Positions 16,531 to 27,122 are shown, counted from the first letter of the stretch. The stretch: 64,000 nucleotides of DNA from Oscillatoria sp. FACHB-1407 (GCF_014697545.1 NZ_JACJSA010000013.1:142691-206690), one strand, 5' to 3'. The notes: generated by a model from the letters alone, not told the origin. Numbers and translations are program-made.

Positions 16531-17943
16531 TTACTCAATCAATTCCCCAATATTGAAATCAATGCGAATCCATCGCTTGAACTTTCTTAAACTGTCGAGC
16601 AGTTGGAGGGGAATTTGCCAGTGATGCACCATCAAAAACGGAAGGGGGTCATCTACTCTAAAAATGGCTTCCTTCCCCTGCCAGATGGTGTTAATCCAGC
16701 GTTGCAGTTGTTTAAGCGATCGCACCTCATTCAACCGCCAGAGTTCGTGATAGAGCCAGTAGGTAGGTTTGCTAGAGGTCAATGGTCGCAAAGGTTCGGA
16801 GGGAGCTTGGGGGTCAAGGTAGGCAGCAGCGACACCGGGATGGTTGTAGAACATGGTGATTGCCGAGTGGGTGCGGGGGTTACACTCGATCGCATAAACC
16901 GTCCCATCTTCCGCTTGAATCAGGTCAAAAGAAGCCTGCCCATAGCCTGGAACAGCCGATAAGAACCGTTCGATCCAGGCAGCGATTTCAGGTTTATCGA
17001 CCTGCTGATAATTCACCTGAAATGCAGAGGATTCGCAGCAGCAGTAGAGCGTTGATCGCCCATCGCGGACGGTACTGTGGGTGCAATATTCCTGCCCTGG
17101 AATGAACTCTTGCAAAATCCAGGGTTTTGCCTCGCTAATGGGCAAACGGTTTACAAAAGATGCCGTTGCCTCTGGCGTTTCGCAGGGAAGTTTGGTCAGG
17201 TCGAGCCGATGTTTGGCATCGTAGGGAATGCTTTTCAGAATGTATTTGCGTTTTTCGTTTGAGAAATCGAAGTTTAAGACCTGTTCCGGTGATGTCATTC
17301 GATAGGTCTTTGGAACCGTCAGCGAGAGCGATCGCGCTTGTTCCGCAAAAGCAAATTTATCGTCCAACATTTGAATTGTTTCAGCATCAAAATGACAAAC
17401 CTCACAGTAATCCGCGAGTGGATGCTCAGTCATTCCGTCGTAATAAAGCACAGCGAAGATAGCAACGGGAATAAACAAGTCGATCTTCTCTTGACGAGCG
17501 ATCGCCCGAAGCGTATCAACGTACCCCTGCAAATCCTTCGCCGGATCGGGCACGGTGTAGAATGCTCCAACCGTGTTGGAATATTGATTCCCGCTATGCC
17601 AAAACTTCTCCGTATCAATTAAGATTACCCGATGCCCAGCCGCATGAAATGAACGGGCAAGCTGGAGGGCTTTGGTCATTCTGCCGCCTGCAATCAAGAT
17701 ATTTTTGGGCTGCTCGGCTGTGATGAGTGTTGGTGAGGAACGGCGGAACCAACTCCAAAAGAGTGAACCAAGAACGATCGCCAAATTAAAGGGAAAGGCG
17801 ATCGCTAATAACGCCAGTGTGCCAAGGTTTTGCAGAATCGCCCAAATGACAGACTGTAAATTGAAGGGTTCCTTTGCAACGGTCTTAACTGGATGGGGAG
17901 CGTTTGTTTGCCGGGTTGGTAGCGTTTGATAGGTTTCTGTCAT
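16531..17943 (-). CDS. mysC: ATP-grasp enzyme MysC, mycosporine-glycine synthase
   Basis: About 470 residues from the ATG at 17943 (MTETYQTLP); a longer frame starting at 18033 overlaps the methyltransferase gene and is rejected. A hydrophobic segment lies near residues 35-60 (ILQNLGTLALLAIAFPFNLA). An ATP-grasp fold follows: KNILIAGGRMTKALQLARSF, then RKYILKSIPYDAKH, EAKPWILQEFIPGQEYCTHS and the metal/phosphate loop VYAIECNPRTHSAI. MysC joins glycine to 4-deoxygadusol using ATP, giving mycosporine-glycine, a UV-absorbing compound. It is last in the mysA-mysB-mysC order, 16 bp after mysB. Length and gene order agree with characterised clusters. Confidence 0.9.
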   Translation of the reverse strand: MTETYQTLPTRQTNAPHPVKTVAKEPFNLQSVIWAILQNLGTLALLAIAFPFNLAIVLGSLFWSWFRRSSPTLITAEQPKNILIAGGRMTKALQLARSFHAAGHRVILIDTEKFWHSGNQYSNTVGAFYTVPDPAKDLQGYVDTLRAIARQEKIDLFIPVAIFAVLYYDGMTEHPLADYCEVCHFDAETIQMLDDKFAFAEQARSLSLTVPKTYRMTSPEQVLNFDFSNEKRKYILKSIPYDAKHRLDLTKLPCETPEATASFVNRLPISEAKPWILQEFIPGQEYCTHSTVRDGRSTLYCCCESSAFQVNYQQVDKPEIAAWIERFLSAVPGYGQASFDLIQAEDGTVYAIECNPRTHSAITMFYNHPGVAAAYLDPQAPSEPLRPLTSSKPTYWLYHELWRLNEVRSLKQLQRWINTIWQGKEAIFRVDDPLPFLMVHHWQIPLQLLDSLRKFKRWIRIDFNIGELIE

Positions 17944-17959
17944 AATCTCTACCCATCCC

Positions 17960-18805
17960 TCAAATCCGACGAATGAGCGTGAGTCCATCTCGAACGGGAA
18001 GTAAAACCTGTTCGGTACGGGGATCATCGGCAACGACTTGATTAAAGTGGGCGATCGCCTTTGCAGTATCCGATTGCTCTGACTCTGAGAGGTAAACTTC
18101 TCCTAAAAACAGCGTATTGTCTGCACAGATATAGCCGTTGGGTGCAAGTAGATTGCTGCCGATCAGTTTCTCGTAATACTCCACGTAACCCGCCTTATTC
18201 GCATCGATAAAGGCAAAATCAAAGGTTGCTTGATCGGCAATCAGTTGATCCAGGGTATCTGAAGCGGCACCCAATTTGATCCCGATTTTGTGACCGTGGG
18301 GCGATCGCTCAAATAAACGTTGAGCAAACTGGGCGGCGTAAGGATCAATTTCACAGGCAACCAGGCACCCGTCCTCCGGTAAGGCTTCTGCCATTGCCAG
18401 TGCGGAATATCCGGTAAACATGCCAATATCCAGAACCCGTTTAGCCCCGGTCATCCGCACAAACATTTTCAACGCCTGTCCTTCCAGGTGTCCGGTCAAC
18501 ATTTCTTGCTCTAAATGTTGTTCCGTTTCCCCTCCGTCAAATTTTGCCTGCCAGGGTTCGTGCTGCGTTTTTTGCGCGATCTCCGTTAAAGCGAGTGATT
18601 CGGGTGTTGTCGATCGCTCCAAATAGTCATCCAACCCTGCGATTAAAAGCAGTGCTTTTTGGAGATGGATAGCGAGATCGCCGGGAGTATCGGTGATTTG
18701 GGGTAACAGGGCGATCGCCTTCTCTAGATGATGAGCCGCAATTTTTACGGGCGTAATGGGGCGGGGTGGCGTTGCAGGCATCGAGTTCGTGACGCTGAAG
18801 GTCAT
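17960..18805 (-). CDS. mysB: O-methyltransferase MysB, 4-deoxygadusol formation
   Basis: A 281-residue class I SAM-dependent O-methyltransferase of the caffeoyl-CoA/catechol type. The SAM site is [20 protein letters not shown] with [15 protein letters not shown] downstream; the metal and substrate region [20 protein letters not shown] and the late [12 protein letters not shown] follow. With MysA it converts the cyclised sugar phosphate product to 4-deoxygadusol. Its start overlaps the stop of mysA by four bases (ATGA), so translation is probably coupled. Confidence 0.92.
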   Translation of the reverse strand: MTFSVTNSMPATPPRPITPVKIAAHHLEKAIALLPQITDTPGDLAIHLQKALLLIAGLDDYLERSTTPESLALTEIAQKTQHEPWQAKFDGGETEQHLEQEMLTGHLEGQALKMFVRMTGAKRVLDIGMFTGYSALAMAEALPEDGCLVACEIDPYAAQFAQRLFERSPHGHKIGIKLGAASDTLDQLIADQATFDFAFIDANKAGYVEYYEKLIGSNLLAPNGYICADNTLFLGEVYLSESEQSDTAKAIAHFNQVVADDPRTEQVLLPVRDGLTLIRRI

Positions 18806-20055
18806 ACAGCACCTCCCACCAGCGAAGGAACAGACTTGACGAACGTCTCTTCTGGTTTCACATAGGCATCAATTCCGTCTCCTGCCCTTGGATAAGCGGC
18901 ACACAGGCTCTTGTGTTCTTTCAGGGTTGCTGCCAATTCCTCACGGGTCAGGTCATTCACAAAGTGACAGGTACCAATCGGATGGGGAACCGCCGCCCGC
19001 AGTAGACCATCACGGGTCAAGGTAATCGATTGGGTAGCTTTCCAGAGGAGTTCAATATCTAAATCGGAGTGATCCAACGCTAACCCCAGACGGCTCATTA
19101 ATCCCAGAATGCCATCGCGCTCCCCTAAAGAGATATAACCCCGACGTGCGGCAAGGGTTGCAGAAAACGCCATGTCAATGCTGACAGCGTGACCATGAAG
19201 CAACGGAGGCTCTGGCGTGAGTTCTAACGTCGGACTCCAGGTGTGACCATAGGCAATCACGCGATCGAGCATCAACTCATGCAAGTTGGGAGTTTCTAGC
19301 TCCAGCATGGTTTTGATTGATTCATAGTTCACCTGATGTCCCACATTTCGCAAAGAGATATCATTACTGCGGTAGCCAAAGTGGGTGTAGAGCAGATCTT
19401 CCCCGTAGCGATCGAGCAGGTCAAACACCTGCCGATTTGAGACAACGGCGATTTTGACCAGTTCTGCCATGCCATTGCGAATTTGATCAACAGGCAGCGA
19501 TCGCAGGAATGAGAAATCGAGAAAGGTTGCTTTCGGCGCGTGATAAGCCCCCAGACGGTTCTTTAACTTACCGTGGTTAACCGCTACTTTGATGGCAATT
19601 CCAGCATCAATCAGACCAATCAAAGTGGTTGGAACTCGAATGTAGTTTGTGCTACGCCGATAGGCAGCACAGGCAAAACCCACCACATCGGTTACTAAAC
19701 CACCCCCGATCACTAAAACGGGTTCTTTGCGTAAGAGGTTAAAACGGCAAAAGGCATCGATAATCGTTTGCCAGGTTGCGATCGTTTTACTGGGTTCTTT
19801 AATCGAGACGGGAAAGATCGTTAATTCAATCCCATAGTGTTGAAAATAATGCTGCAATTGAGCACCATACAACTGGTTGACGGTTTCATCTACAATCGCA
19901 AGACACCGTTTAAGTGTGGTGTAATAATTGGCTAGGTTTGATTGGCGAATATCAAATAGCCATTCAACGAACTGAAAATCAAATTCAATCTTTTCGTAAC
20001 CTTCAACTCGAAAACCTGTTGAAGTTGTAGAAAGTTGTGCCTGAATATTGCTCAT
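18802..20055 (-). CDS. mysA: Sugar phosphate cyclase MysA, desmethyl-4-deoxygadusol synthase
   Basis: A 417-residue dehydroquinate-synthase-fold enzyme. The NAD site and active region are visible: [67 protein letters not shown] (metal-ligand Glu) and late metal-ligand histidines in [11 protein letters not shown] and [12 protein letters not shown]. The sequence is of the EEVS/DDGS group, not a shikimate-pathway AroB; the adjoining O-methyltransferase and ATP-grasp genes identify it as the mycosporine enzyme acting on sedoheptulose 7-phosphate. It is the first gene of the operon and has a leader with several hairpins. Confidence 0.92.
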   Translation of the reverse strand: MSNIQAQLSTTSTGFRVEGYEKIEFDFQFVEWLFDIRQSNLANYYTTLKRCLAIVDETVNQLYGAQLQHYFQHYGIELTIFPVSIKEPSKTIATWQTIIDAFCRFNLLRKEPVLVIGGGLVTDVVGFACAAYRRSTNYIRVPTTLIGLIDAGIAIKVAVNHGKLKNRLGAYHAPKATFLDFSFLRSLPVDQIRNGMAELVKIAVVSNRQVFDLLDRYGEDLLYTHFGYRSNDISLRNVGHQVNYESIKTMLELETPNLHELMLDRVIAYGHTWSPTLELTPEPPLLHGHAVSIDMAFSATLAARRGYISLGERDGILGLMSRLGLALDHSDLDIELLWKATQSITLTRDGLLRAAVPHPIGTCHFVNDLTREELAATLKEHKSLCAAYPRAGDGIDAYVKPEETFVKSVPSLVGGAV

Positions 20056-20625
20056 GGCTCTAGCGGTAATCCTGTTGAATGAAGTGAAATGGCAAACACA
20101 GGTCTGTGAGATAGCTCCAAATCGCTATCTCTAACAAAACCATGCCACCATGAATGACTTACTCCAGGCTGAAAGCAGCCTGAGATGAGGGTTGTCAAAA
20201 CCCCTACAAGTTATGCAAAATGATTATCAGAACAAACTGCTTGCTAATTCTTCGGTCATTAGCAGATGTTCAGGGTTTATGGAGATAGAAAGCTTCAACA
20301 AAGCTACACATGGAAGAGCCAATCCGACGCTAGAAAATGAGAGTAAATAAACACTCGAATTCGGATAGACTTGGCAAACTCCCAGAAAGTCACGATTCCA
20401 AAGATACCTTTACATTGAATCATTGCGGAGGAGTACCAAAACTATCGGTAGCTTAATTGACTCCTGCAAACAACGAACTCTATCAATGGGCGGAGAAAAC
20501 GTTTGTAATGAAAATCACTTATCCCCCTTCTGATGTCACTCTTGCTGACACAAAGTAGTGCCTATTGGGATTTTTCTAGCACACCAATCATTAATGACCT
20601 AATTCATCAATGCCCATCTCAATAG
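20056..20625 (-). promoter_or_regulatory. mys operon leader and promoter region
   Basis: 570 bp upstream of mysA with no supported gene. Close to the gene, three perfect hairpins follow each other: GAGATAGC-N8-GCTATCTC (20108-20131), CAGGCTG-AAAG-CAGCCTG (20165-20182) and GGGTT-N5-AACCC (20189-20203). In mysA mRNA they would form a structured 5' leader within 150 nt of the start codon. The promoter is not identified. The rest looks like decayed sequence belonging to the Uma2 remnant. Confidence 0.5.
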
Positions 20626-20880
20626 AAAAGTGGAACTGATCGGAGGAGCTTTACGTGGCATCCCGTTACGTGCTCAAGCTCATGGCAGTCTCTACGCTCA
20701 CATTATTACTTGGCTAGGAGTTTATAAATCTGGTACTTCCAGTGTGAAGGGTTACGGTAATCTAACTATGCGTTTAGATGAAGATAATGAACCCGACCGG
20801 ATGTGGTATTGTGACTCAAACAGAATGGTCAATCTCAACGAGGATAATTACATCGAAGGTTCCACAGTTTGCCTCTGGAG
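20626..20880 (+). pseudogene. Uma2-family (DUF820) nuclease remnant
   Basis: The translation KVELIGGALRGIPLRAQAHG, AHIITWLGVYKSGTSSVKGY, RLDEDNEPDRMWY, then LNEDNYIEGS follows the order of the Uma2/DUF820 family (VELIDGE, HIVTWLGVY, DEDNEPQPD, EDxYIEGAPEL). There is no proper N-terminus and, after IEGS, the expected core with the catalytic ExK is absent; the frame runs on to 20938 with unrelated sequence. A dead fragment is the best reading. Confidence 0.6.
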
Positions 20881-21128
20881 CATACCAACAATGACTGCGT
20901 TTTGTGCAATCGTTGTTTATGTAAAGACAAACTTGTAAAGAGGTGCTAAAGACTATGATGTCTGCCTAAAATCATCTGCTTTTTATTGTACTTTTACCTC
21001 GTTGCAGTTTAAATGGAGAGACTAGCAAGAGCTATAAGCCGTGCAGATGGCGCGAGCACTTGCTAAACCGATTATATACGCCATGAATCGGTAGACCAGA
21101 GGTACGACATTCATCAGGAGAGTGTTCT

Positions 21129-24100
21129 ATGATTGCCTTACCTGGAATTGCTGTCCAAAACAAGATCTATGAAAGCTCAGCATCGTTGGTATATCGAGCC
21201 ATCCGGGAGGAGGATGGTGAGGCGATCGTTGTCAAACTCCTGAAGCAGGATTATCCTTCTTCTCAAGAATTAACGCGCTATAAACAGGAATATCAGATTA
21301 CTCGCTCTCTGAAGCTAGAAGGTGTAATCAAGACTTATAGTCAGCAGGCATATCAACACACGCTCGTTATTGTTTTAGAAGATTTTGGTGGAGAATCTAT
21401 CGCAAGATGGATGCAGCAACGACCAGATTTTTCTCCGATGCCATTACCTGAGTTTCTTCGGTTGGCGATCGCGCTCACAGACACCTTGGGTAGAATCCAT
21501 GCGGCCGGGATTATTCACAAGGATATTAACCCAGGAAACATTGTTCTTAATCCCGATACGGGTGTTGTCAAAATCATTGATTTTGGCATTGCCACTCAAT
21601 TTAGCCGCACCACTGCAAGCTTTAAGAGCCACTATAGTTTAGAAGGAACCCTTGCTTATCTCTCGCCAGAGCAAACCGGACGAATGAACCGCTTGCTCGA
21701 TTACCGCACTGATTTTTACTCATTAGGTGTGACGTTTTATCAGTTGCTCACCGGACATCTGCCATTTGAAACAACTGATATTTTAGAGTTAGTGCATTGT
21801 CATATTGCGAAACAACCGATTCCGCCGCATGAGATTGGGGGTGTGGGGTGTAGGGTGTGGGGTGTGGAGGATGCGTCATCATCCACAGCTAATGCAATTC
21901 CTGAAGCGGTTTCGGATATTGTGATGAAAATGATGGCGAAGGATGCAGATGATCGCTATCAGAGTGCTTGGGGCATTAAAGCGGATTTAGAAAACTGTTT
22001 GCATCAACTTGAATCAACAGGGCAGATTCATGCCATTCAGCTAGGGCTTCAGGATGTTTCTGAGCAATTTCACATCCCCCAAAAACTCTACGGACGTGAA
22101 GCAGAACTTGCAACATTATTGACAGCATTCGACAAAGTAACAGGGGGAGACGCGGAGAGTGAACAAATTGACCCCACACCCCACACCCCACACCCCACAC
22201 CCCTAATGCTAGTCTCCGGCTATTCTGGTGTTGGCAAATCTGCGTTAGTGCAAGAACTCTACAAGCCGATCACAGCAAAACGTGGCTACTTCGTTTCAGG
22301 TAAATTCGACCAATTCCAACGAAATATTCCCTACAGTGCGATCGCTCAAGCTCTGCAAAAGTTGGTACAGCAATTACTGGGTGAACCTGACGAACAGTTG
22401 CAACAGTGGCGATCGCGCCTTCTCACGGCACTCGGTAGCAATGGACAGATCATCATTGATGTCATTCCCGAAGTTGAACTGATTATTGACAAACAGCCAC
22501 CCATACCAGAGGTTGGGGCAGCAGAAGCTCAGAATCGTTTTAATCGGGTTTTTCAACAATTTGTGCGCGTGTTTTGCTCAAAAGAACATCCGCTTGTAAT
22601 TTTTCTGGATGATTTGCAGTGGATAGACTCTGCAACGCTCAAGTTGATTGAATTGATCGTGCTGGATGAACAAACTCAGCATCTGTTTTTGATTGGAGCT
22701 TATCGAGATAATGAAGTGACTCCAACGCATCCTCTGATGTTGATGCTGGAGCGGTTACGAGAACAAAGAATAGTTCCTCAAGAGATTGTTCTATCACCCT
22801 TAACGATTGAGCCGTTGTGTCAGTTAATTGCCGATACACTGCACCAAAGTACCGATACGGTTTGTCCTTTAGCTCAATTAGTGCTGCATAAAACGGAGGG
22901 TAATCCCTTCTTTGTTGGCGAATTTTTGCGGATGCTGTATAGCGAGAATCTGTTGTCGTTTGATGCAAAAAGATTGGGCTGGCAGTGGGATATTACTGAA
23001 ATTCAAACCCAAGCCATCACTGATAATGTCGTGGAGTTGTTGTTGAATCGGTTAAGAAAACTATCTAAAAACACACAGCAAATTCTCCGATTAGCCGCTT
23101 GTGTCGGTGCTGAATTTGATTTAGAGACGTTGGCAACCGTTTGTGAGCAAACTCCTGAGAAAGTTTCTTTCGATTTACTGGAGGCGATACAAGCTGAACT
23201 GATTCAACCGCTGTCTGAGTTGAACGAAAATCTGTTCGTTCAAGAATACAAATTCTTACACGATCGCGTTCAGCAAGCTGCCTATGCCTTAATCGATGAG
23301 CCGCAGAAACAAGTGGTTCATCTGCAAATTGGTCGTAATTTGCTTGGAAAAATGTTGCCGGAGTGCCTCTCAGAGCAGCTGTTTGAGGTTGTCGATCATC
23401 TCAATCACGGAATTGAACTGGTTACTGAACAATCAGAACGTGATGAAATTGCCCGATTGAATTTGATGGCAGGTCGGAAAGCAAAAGGGGCGATCGCTTA
23501 CACCATAGCGCAAAAATATTTAACCACAGGAAGAAAGTGTTTATCAGATTCTAGCTGGAAAACTAACTATGATTTGGCATTGGAATTGCATGTAGAGACA
23601 ACAGAAATAGCATATTTATGTGGTGAGTTTGAGCAGGTAGAATACTGGAGTGAAATTGTTCTACAAGAGGCTAAAACGTTCCTCGATAGCATAAAAATAT
23701 ACGAAGTCAAAATTCAAGCTGACATGGCGCAGAGACAGCCATTGAAAGCGATTGGTACAGCACTACAGGTTTTGCAACAATTAGGAATTCGCTTTCCTGA
23801 GCAACCCAGTCAGTCAGATGTTCAGCTTGAACTCAGCGCAATCACAGATCTTCTTAGTGAGAAGCCGATCGAGGACTTAATTAACTTGCCGGAGATGACA
23901 GAGCCAGAGACATTAGGAGCGATGCAAATTCTGTCAAGCATCACGATAGCTGCTCGGTTTGCTGCACCCACTTTGCTGCCTTTACTGGTGTCTAAACAAG
24001 TTAACTTATCCATCCGGCATGGCAATACGCTGACCTCTCCCTTTGCCTATGCCACGTTTGGATTAGTTCTTTGTGGAGTAGGCAAAAACATTGAGTCTGG

Positions 24101-27100
24101 TTATCAGTTTGGACAATTGGCACTGAGATTATTGTCGCAGTCGAAACCTCATTTACTTAGAGCAAGGACATTGCTCATCGCACATTATTTCATCGTTCAC
24201 TGGAAAAAACATAGTAAAGAATCGTTAGAACCACTGCGAGAAGTCTACCAAAGTGGGCTAGAAACAGGAGATTTAGAGTCTGCTGCCTATGGTGCTCACA
24301 CTTACTGCGTTCAGTCCTTTAGCGTTGGCAAAGAACTCGTGAAGCTTGAATGCGAGATGGCAATATACAGTGAAGCAGTGTGTCAAATCAAACAGAAGAT
24401 ATCACTAAGCTTGCTACAAATATTTCAGCAATCTGTTTCAAATTTGATGGGATACTCAGCCAATTCAACCCGCTTAATTGGCAAATTTTATGATGAAGAA
24501 ACTAGCCTGCCACAACTAAAAGCAGACAATGATAGAATCGCGATCTTTTCTGTATATTTCAGCAAGCTCTTCCTATGCTATTTATTTTCTGAATATGCTC
24601 AGGCGATTGAAAATGCAGACATAGCAGAGCAGTATGGCATTCGTGATGCATCGACATCTCTTGTTCCTTTATATTACCTCTGTGATGCTCTGGCAAGACT
24701 GGCAATATACCCTGAAAGCGATGTTCAAGTGCAGTTAGAAATCCTCAAGAAAATTGCAGTTGAGCAGGAAAAAATGAAGCGGTGGGCAGATCATGCACCC
24801 ATGAATTATTTGCATAAATATCATCTAATCGAGGCAGAGAAAGCGCGAGTTTTGGGTCAGTGGTTTGAGGCAGAGGATTTGTACGAACAGGCAATTCAAG
24901 GGGCTCAAGAAAATGAGTATCTTCAAGAAGAAGCATTAGCCTATGAATTAGCTGCTAAGCATTATTTGGCACGAGGGCGGCAAAAGATAGCTCAAACCTA
25001 TATGAAAGAAGCGCACTATTGCTATGAACGCTGGGGGGCAACAGCAAAAGTCAAGGATTTAGAAACGCGCTATCCACAGTTCTTTTCTCAATCGTCCAGC
25101 ATTGCTCCTTCAATTCACACCACTGCTGAAACAACCTCGAATACTTCACCTATTGCTTTTGATTTAGCGGCGGTGATGAAGACGTCACAAGCGATCGCAC
25201 GCGAGATTGAACTAGAAAACTTGCTCCGTTCCTTGATGCAGATCTTAATTGAAAATGCTGGCGCACAAACTGGATATTTAATTTTAGACAATGCAGGAGA
25301 ATGGGTGATTGAGGCTGCCTGTGAGCTTTGCGAGGGTGAAAGTGTTTGTGCTACGCAAGTGCTGCAAGCGACCCCAGTCACAGGTCATTTACCCGAATCC
25401 GTTGTTCAATATGTGATCCGAACTCACGAACCTGTCATTCTGAACCATGCAGCGCATGAAGGCAGTTTTATCAATGAACCATACATTCAGCGCAATCAAA
25501 CTAAATCGCTTCTTTGTTTACCGTTGCTCAATCAAAGTAAGCTAGTTGGCGTGCTGTATCTGGAGAATCAGTTAGCAATCGGGGTATTTACACCAGAGCG
25601 ATCGCAACTTTTACATCTACTATCCACACAAGCGGCGATCGCGATCGAAAATGCCAAGCTCTATGCCAAGCTTCGTAGCAGCGAAAGCCGAATTGCTCAA
25701 TTTTTAGAGGCAGTTCCAGTTGGGATTGTAGCTGTCAATCCGATGGGTCATCTGGATTACTTCAACCAACGGGCCATTCAGCTATTAGGCCAAGGAATTA
25801 ATTCTGCAATTGCACCAGAACAACTGTCAAAGGTTTATCAGCTTTATACGACGGGAACGGATCGCTATTACCCAGTTGACAAATTACCAGCAATTCGAGC
25901 ATTGAGCGGCGAACAGAATTCTGTTGACGATATAGAAATTCACCAAAATGACGTAGCTGTTCCTGTTGAAGCCTGGGGAACCCCGATTTTTGATGAACAG
26001 GGTCACGTGATTTATGCGATCGCCGCCTTTCAAGATATTACTGAACGCAAGCAAGCCGAGAAATTGTTAGCCGATTATAACCGTACCCTGGAACAACAGG
26101 TCGCAGAACGAACAGCAGCATTACAGGCAAGCGAAGCCGAACTGCGCCTACGAGAACGGGAATTGCGGCTGATTACAGATGCTCTCCCGGTTTGTATCAG
26201 TTATGTGGATGCCAATCAATGCTATCGATTCATCAACCGCACCTATGAAGACTGGTTTCAGTGCAACCGGGATGACGTTTTAGGCAAACCGATTCGTGAA
26301 CTTTTAGGAGAAGAGTCTTATCAAATTGCAGAACCTTACATTAATCAAGCACTGGCAGGACAACCCACAACCTATGAAACCGAAATTCCCTGTGTGTTTG
26401 GCAAAAAGTATACCAGCGGCTTCCTGATACCCGATATCGATTCCGATGGGCAGGTGCGAGGATACTACGGGCTAATCACCGATATTAGCGATCGCAAGCG
26501 TGCCGAGGAAGCCTCGATTTTAGAAGAACGCAACCGCATGGCGCGAGAAATTCACGACACGTTAGCTCAATCATTTACGGGGATTTTAGTCCAAGTCGGA
26601 GGAGCAACCCAGGTACTGATGGATGATGTCGAAGCAACCCAGGCGCATCTGGATATGATTGATGAATTGGCACGAATTGGGCTGAGTGAAGCGCGGCGAT
26701 CGGTGTCAGCCCTTCGTCCCCAACTGTTAGAAGAAGGCGATTTATCAAGTGCCCTTCATCGGTTGGTAGCTCAAATGCGATCGACGACGGATACAGCTTT
26801 AATCTACGAGATGCAGGGTACAGTCTATCCCTTGCCGGCTGAGGTGGAAAATAACTTACTCCGAATTGGACAGGAGGCGTTGACGAATGCCATTAAATAC
26901 GCCTACGCTCATGAAATTCGAGTCGAGTTAGTTTACGAAACTATTCAGTGCATATTACGGATCAAAGACGATGGGCAGGGCTTTGGAGTGGGGAGTATTC
27001 CATCAAACGGTGGATTTGGCTTACTAGGAATGAGTGAACGAGCAGATCGAATCGGAGCGAAATTGACAATTCAGAGTCAACCAGGGCAGGGTACAGAAAT

Positions 27101-27122
27101 TGTAGTGGTGATTGGGGTGTAG
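21129..27122 (+). CDS. Ser/Thr kinase - AAA ATPase - GAF - PAS - histidine kinase
   Basis: A 1997-residue signalling protein. The Ser/Thr kinase domain (1-290) has catalytic HKDINPGNIVL near 130 and IDFGIATQFS near 150. It is followed by a large ATPase module with Walker A GYSGVGKSALV near 364-372 and Walker B LVIFLDDLQW near 490, a long helical repeat region (760-1330), GAF (about 1357-1510), two PAS domains (1525-1645, 1680-1790), and a NarL-type HisKA_3 with His1809 (MAREIHDTLAQSF) and HATPase. This architecture is widespread in cyanobacteria. The start at 21129 follows CAGGAGAG. A NarL-type regulator at 27394 is the likely phosphotransfer partner. Two heptamer arrays are embedded in frame (near residues 237-246 and 348-359), and a third forms the stop codon. 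Confidence 0.95.
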   Translation: MIALPGIAVQNKIYESSASLVYRAIREEDGEAIVVKLLKQDYPSSQELTRYKQEYQITRSLKLEGVIKTYSQQAYQHTLVIVLEDFGGESIARWMQQRPDFSPMPLPEFLRLAIALTDTLGRIHAAGIIHKDINPGNIVLNPDTGVVKIIDFGIATQFSRTTASFKSHYSLEGTLAYLSPEQTGRMNRLLDYRTDFYSLGVTFYQLLTGHLPFETTDILELVHCHIAKQPIPPHEIGGVGCRVWGVEDASSSTANAIPEAVSDIVMKMMAKDADDRYQSAWGIKADLENCLHQLESTGQIHAIQLGLQDVSEQFHIPQKLYGREAELATLLTAFDKVTGGDAESEQIDPTPHTPHPTPLMLVSGYSGVGKSALVQELYKPITAKRGYFVSGKFDQFQRNIPYSAIAQALQKLVQQLLGEPDEQLQQWRSRLLTALGSNGQIIIDVIPEVELIIDKQPPIPEVGAAEAQNRFNRVFQQFVRVFCSKEHPLVIFLDDLQWIDSATLKLIELIVLDEQTQHLFLIGAYRDNEVTPTHPLMLMLERLREQRIVPQEIVLSPLTIEPLCQLIADTLHQSTDTVCPLAQLVLHKTEGNPFFVGEFLRMLYSENLLSFDAKRLGWQWDITEIQTQAITDNVVELLLNRLRKLSKNTQQILRLAACVGAEFDLETLATVCEQTPEKVSFDLLEAIQAELIQPLSELNENLFVQEYKFLHDRVQQAAYALIDEPQKQVVHLQIGRNLLGKMLPECLSEQLFEVVDHLNHGIELVTEQSERDEIARLNLMAGRKAKGAIAYTIAQKYLTTGRKCLSDSSWKTNYDLALELHVETTEIAYLCGEFEQVEYWSEIVLQEAKTFLDSIKIYEVKIQADMAQRQPLKAIGTALQVLQQLGIRFPEQPSQSDVQLELSAITDLLSEKPIEDLINLPEMTEPETLGAMQILSSITIAARFAAPTLLPLLVSKQVNLSIRHGNTLTSPFAYATFGLVLCGVGKNIESGYQFGQLALRLLSQSKPHLLRARTLLIAHYFIVHWKKHSKESLEPLREVYQSGLETGDLESAAYGAHTYCVQSFSVGKELVKLECEMAIYSEAVCQIKQKISLSLLQIFQQSVSNLMGYSANSTRLIGKFYDEETSLPQLKADNDRIAIFSVYFSKLFLCYLFSEYAQAIENADIAEQYGIRDASTSLVPLYYLCDALARLAIYPESDVQVQLEILKKIAVEQEKMKRWADHAPMNYLHKYHLIEAEKARVLGQWFEAEDLYEQAIQGAQENEYLQEEALAYELAAKHYLARGRQKIAQTYMKEAHYCYERWGATAKVKDLETRYPQFFSQSSSIAPSIHTTAETTSNTSPIAFDLAAVMKTSQAIAREIELENLLRSLMQILIENAGAQTGYLILDNAGEWVIEAACELCEGESVCATQVLQATPVTGHLPESVVQYVIRTHEPVILNHAAHEGSFINEPYIQRNQTKSLLCLPLLNQSKLVGVLYLENQLAIGVFTPERSQLLHLLSTQAAIAIENAKLYAKLRSSESRIAQFLEAVPVGIVAVNPMGHLDYFNQRAIQLLGQGINSAIAPEQLSKVYQLYTTGTDRYYPVDKLPAIRALSGEQNSVDDIEIHQNDVAVPVEAWGTPIFDEQGHVIYAIAAFQDITERKQAEKLLADYNRTLEQQVAERTAALQASEAELRLRERELRLITDALPVCISYVDANQCYRFINRTYEDWFQCNRDDVLGKPIRELLGEESYQIAEPYINQALAGQPTTYETEIPCVFGKKYTSGFLIPDIDSDGQVRGYYGLITDISDRKRAEEASILEERNRMAREIHDTLAQSFTGILVQVGGATQVLMDDVEATQAHLDMIDELARIGLSEARRSVSALRPQLLEEGDLSSALHRLVAQMRSTTDTALIYEMQGTVYPLPAEVENNLLRIGQEALTNAIKYAYAHEIRVELVYETIQCILRIKDDGQGFGVGSIPSNGGFGLLGMSERADRIGAKLTIQSQPGQGTEIVVVIGV
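21838..21868. repeat. Heptamer tandem repeat inside kinase gene (G-rich)
   Basis: Four units of GGGGTGT (one AGGGTGT) inside the coding sequence, in the kinase-domain loop after PPHEIGG. Heptanucleotide arrays of this kind are known in filamentous cyanobacteria as STRR sequences. Seven is not a multiple of three, so any change in copy number shifts the frame. Confidence 0.85.
22171..22203. repeat. Heptamer tandem repeat inside kinase gene (C-rich)
   Basis: Four units of ACCCCAC plus a partial one, inverted relative to the array at 21838. It encodes the odd segment DPTPHTPHPTP directly before the Walker A region of the ATPase module, an apparent linker insertion. Confidence 0.85.

Noticed and set aside
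17944..18033. Longer start for the ATP-grasp protein
   Set aside because: It would overlap the methyltransferase gene by 74 bp; the ATG at 17943 gives the usual length and spacing.
20630..20938. An intact 102-residue gene
   Set aside because: It matches only the middle of Uma2 proteins, lacks the catalytic core, and ends in unrelated sequence, so a remnant is more likely.
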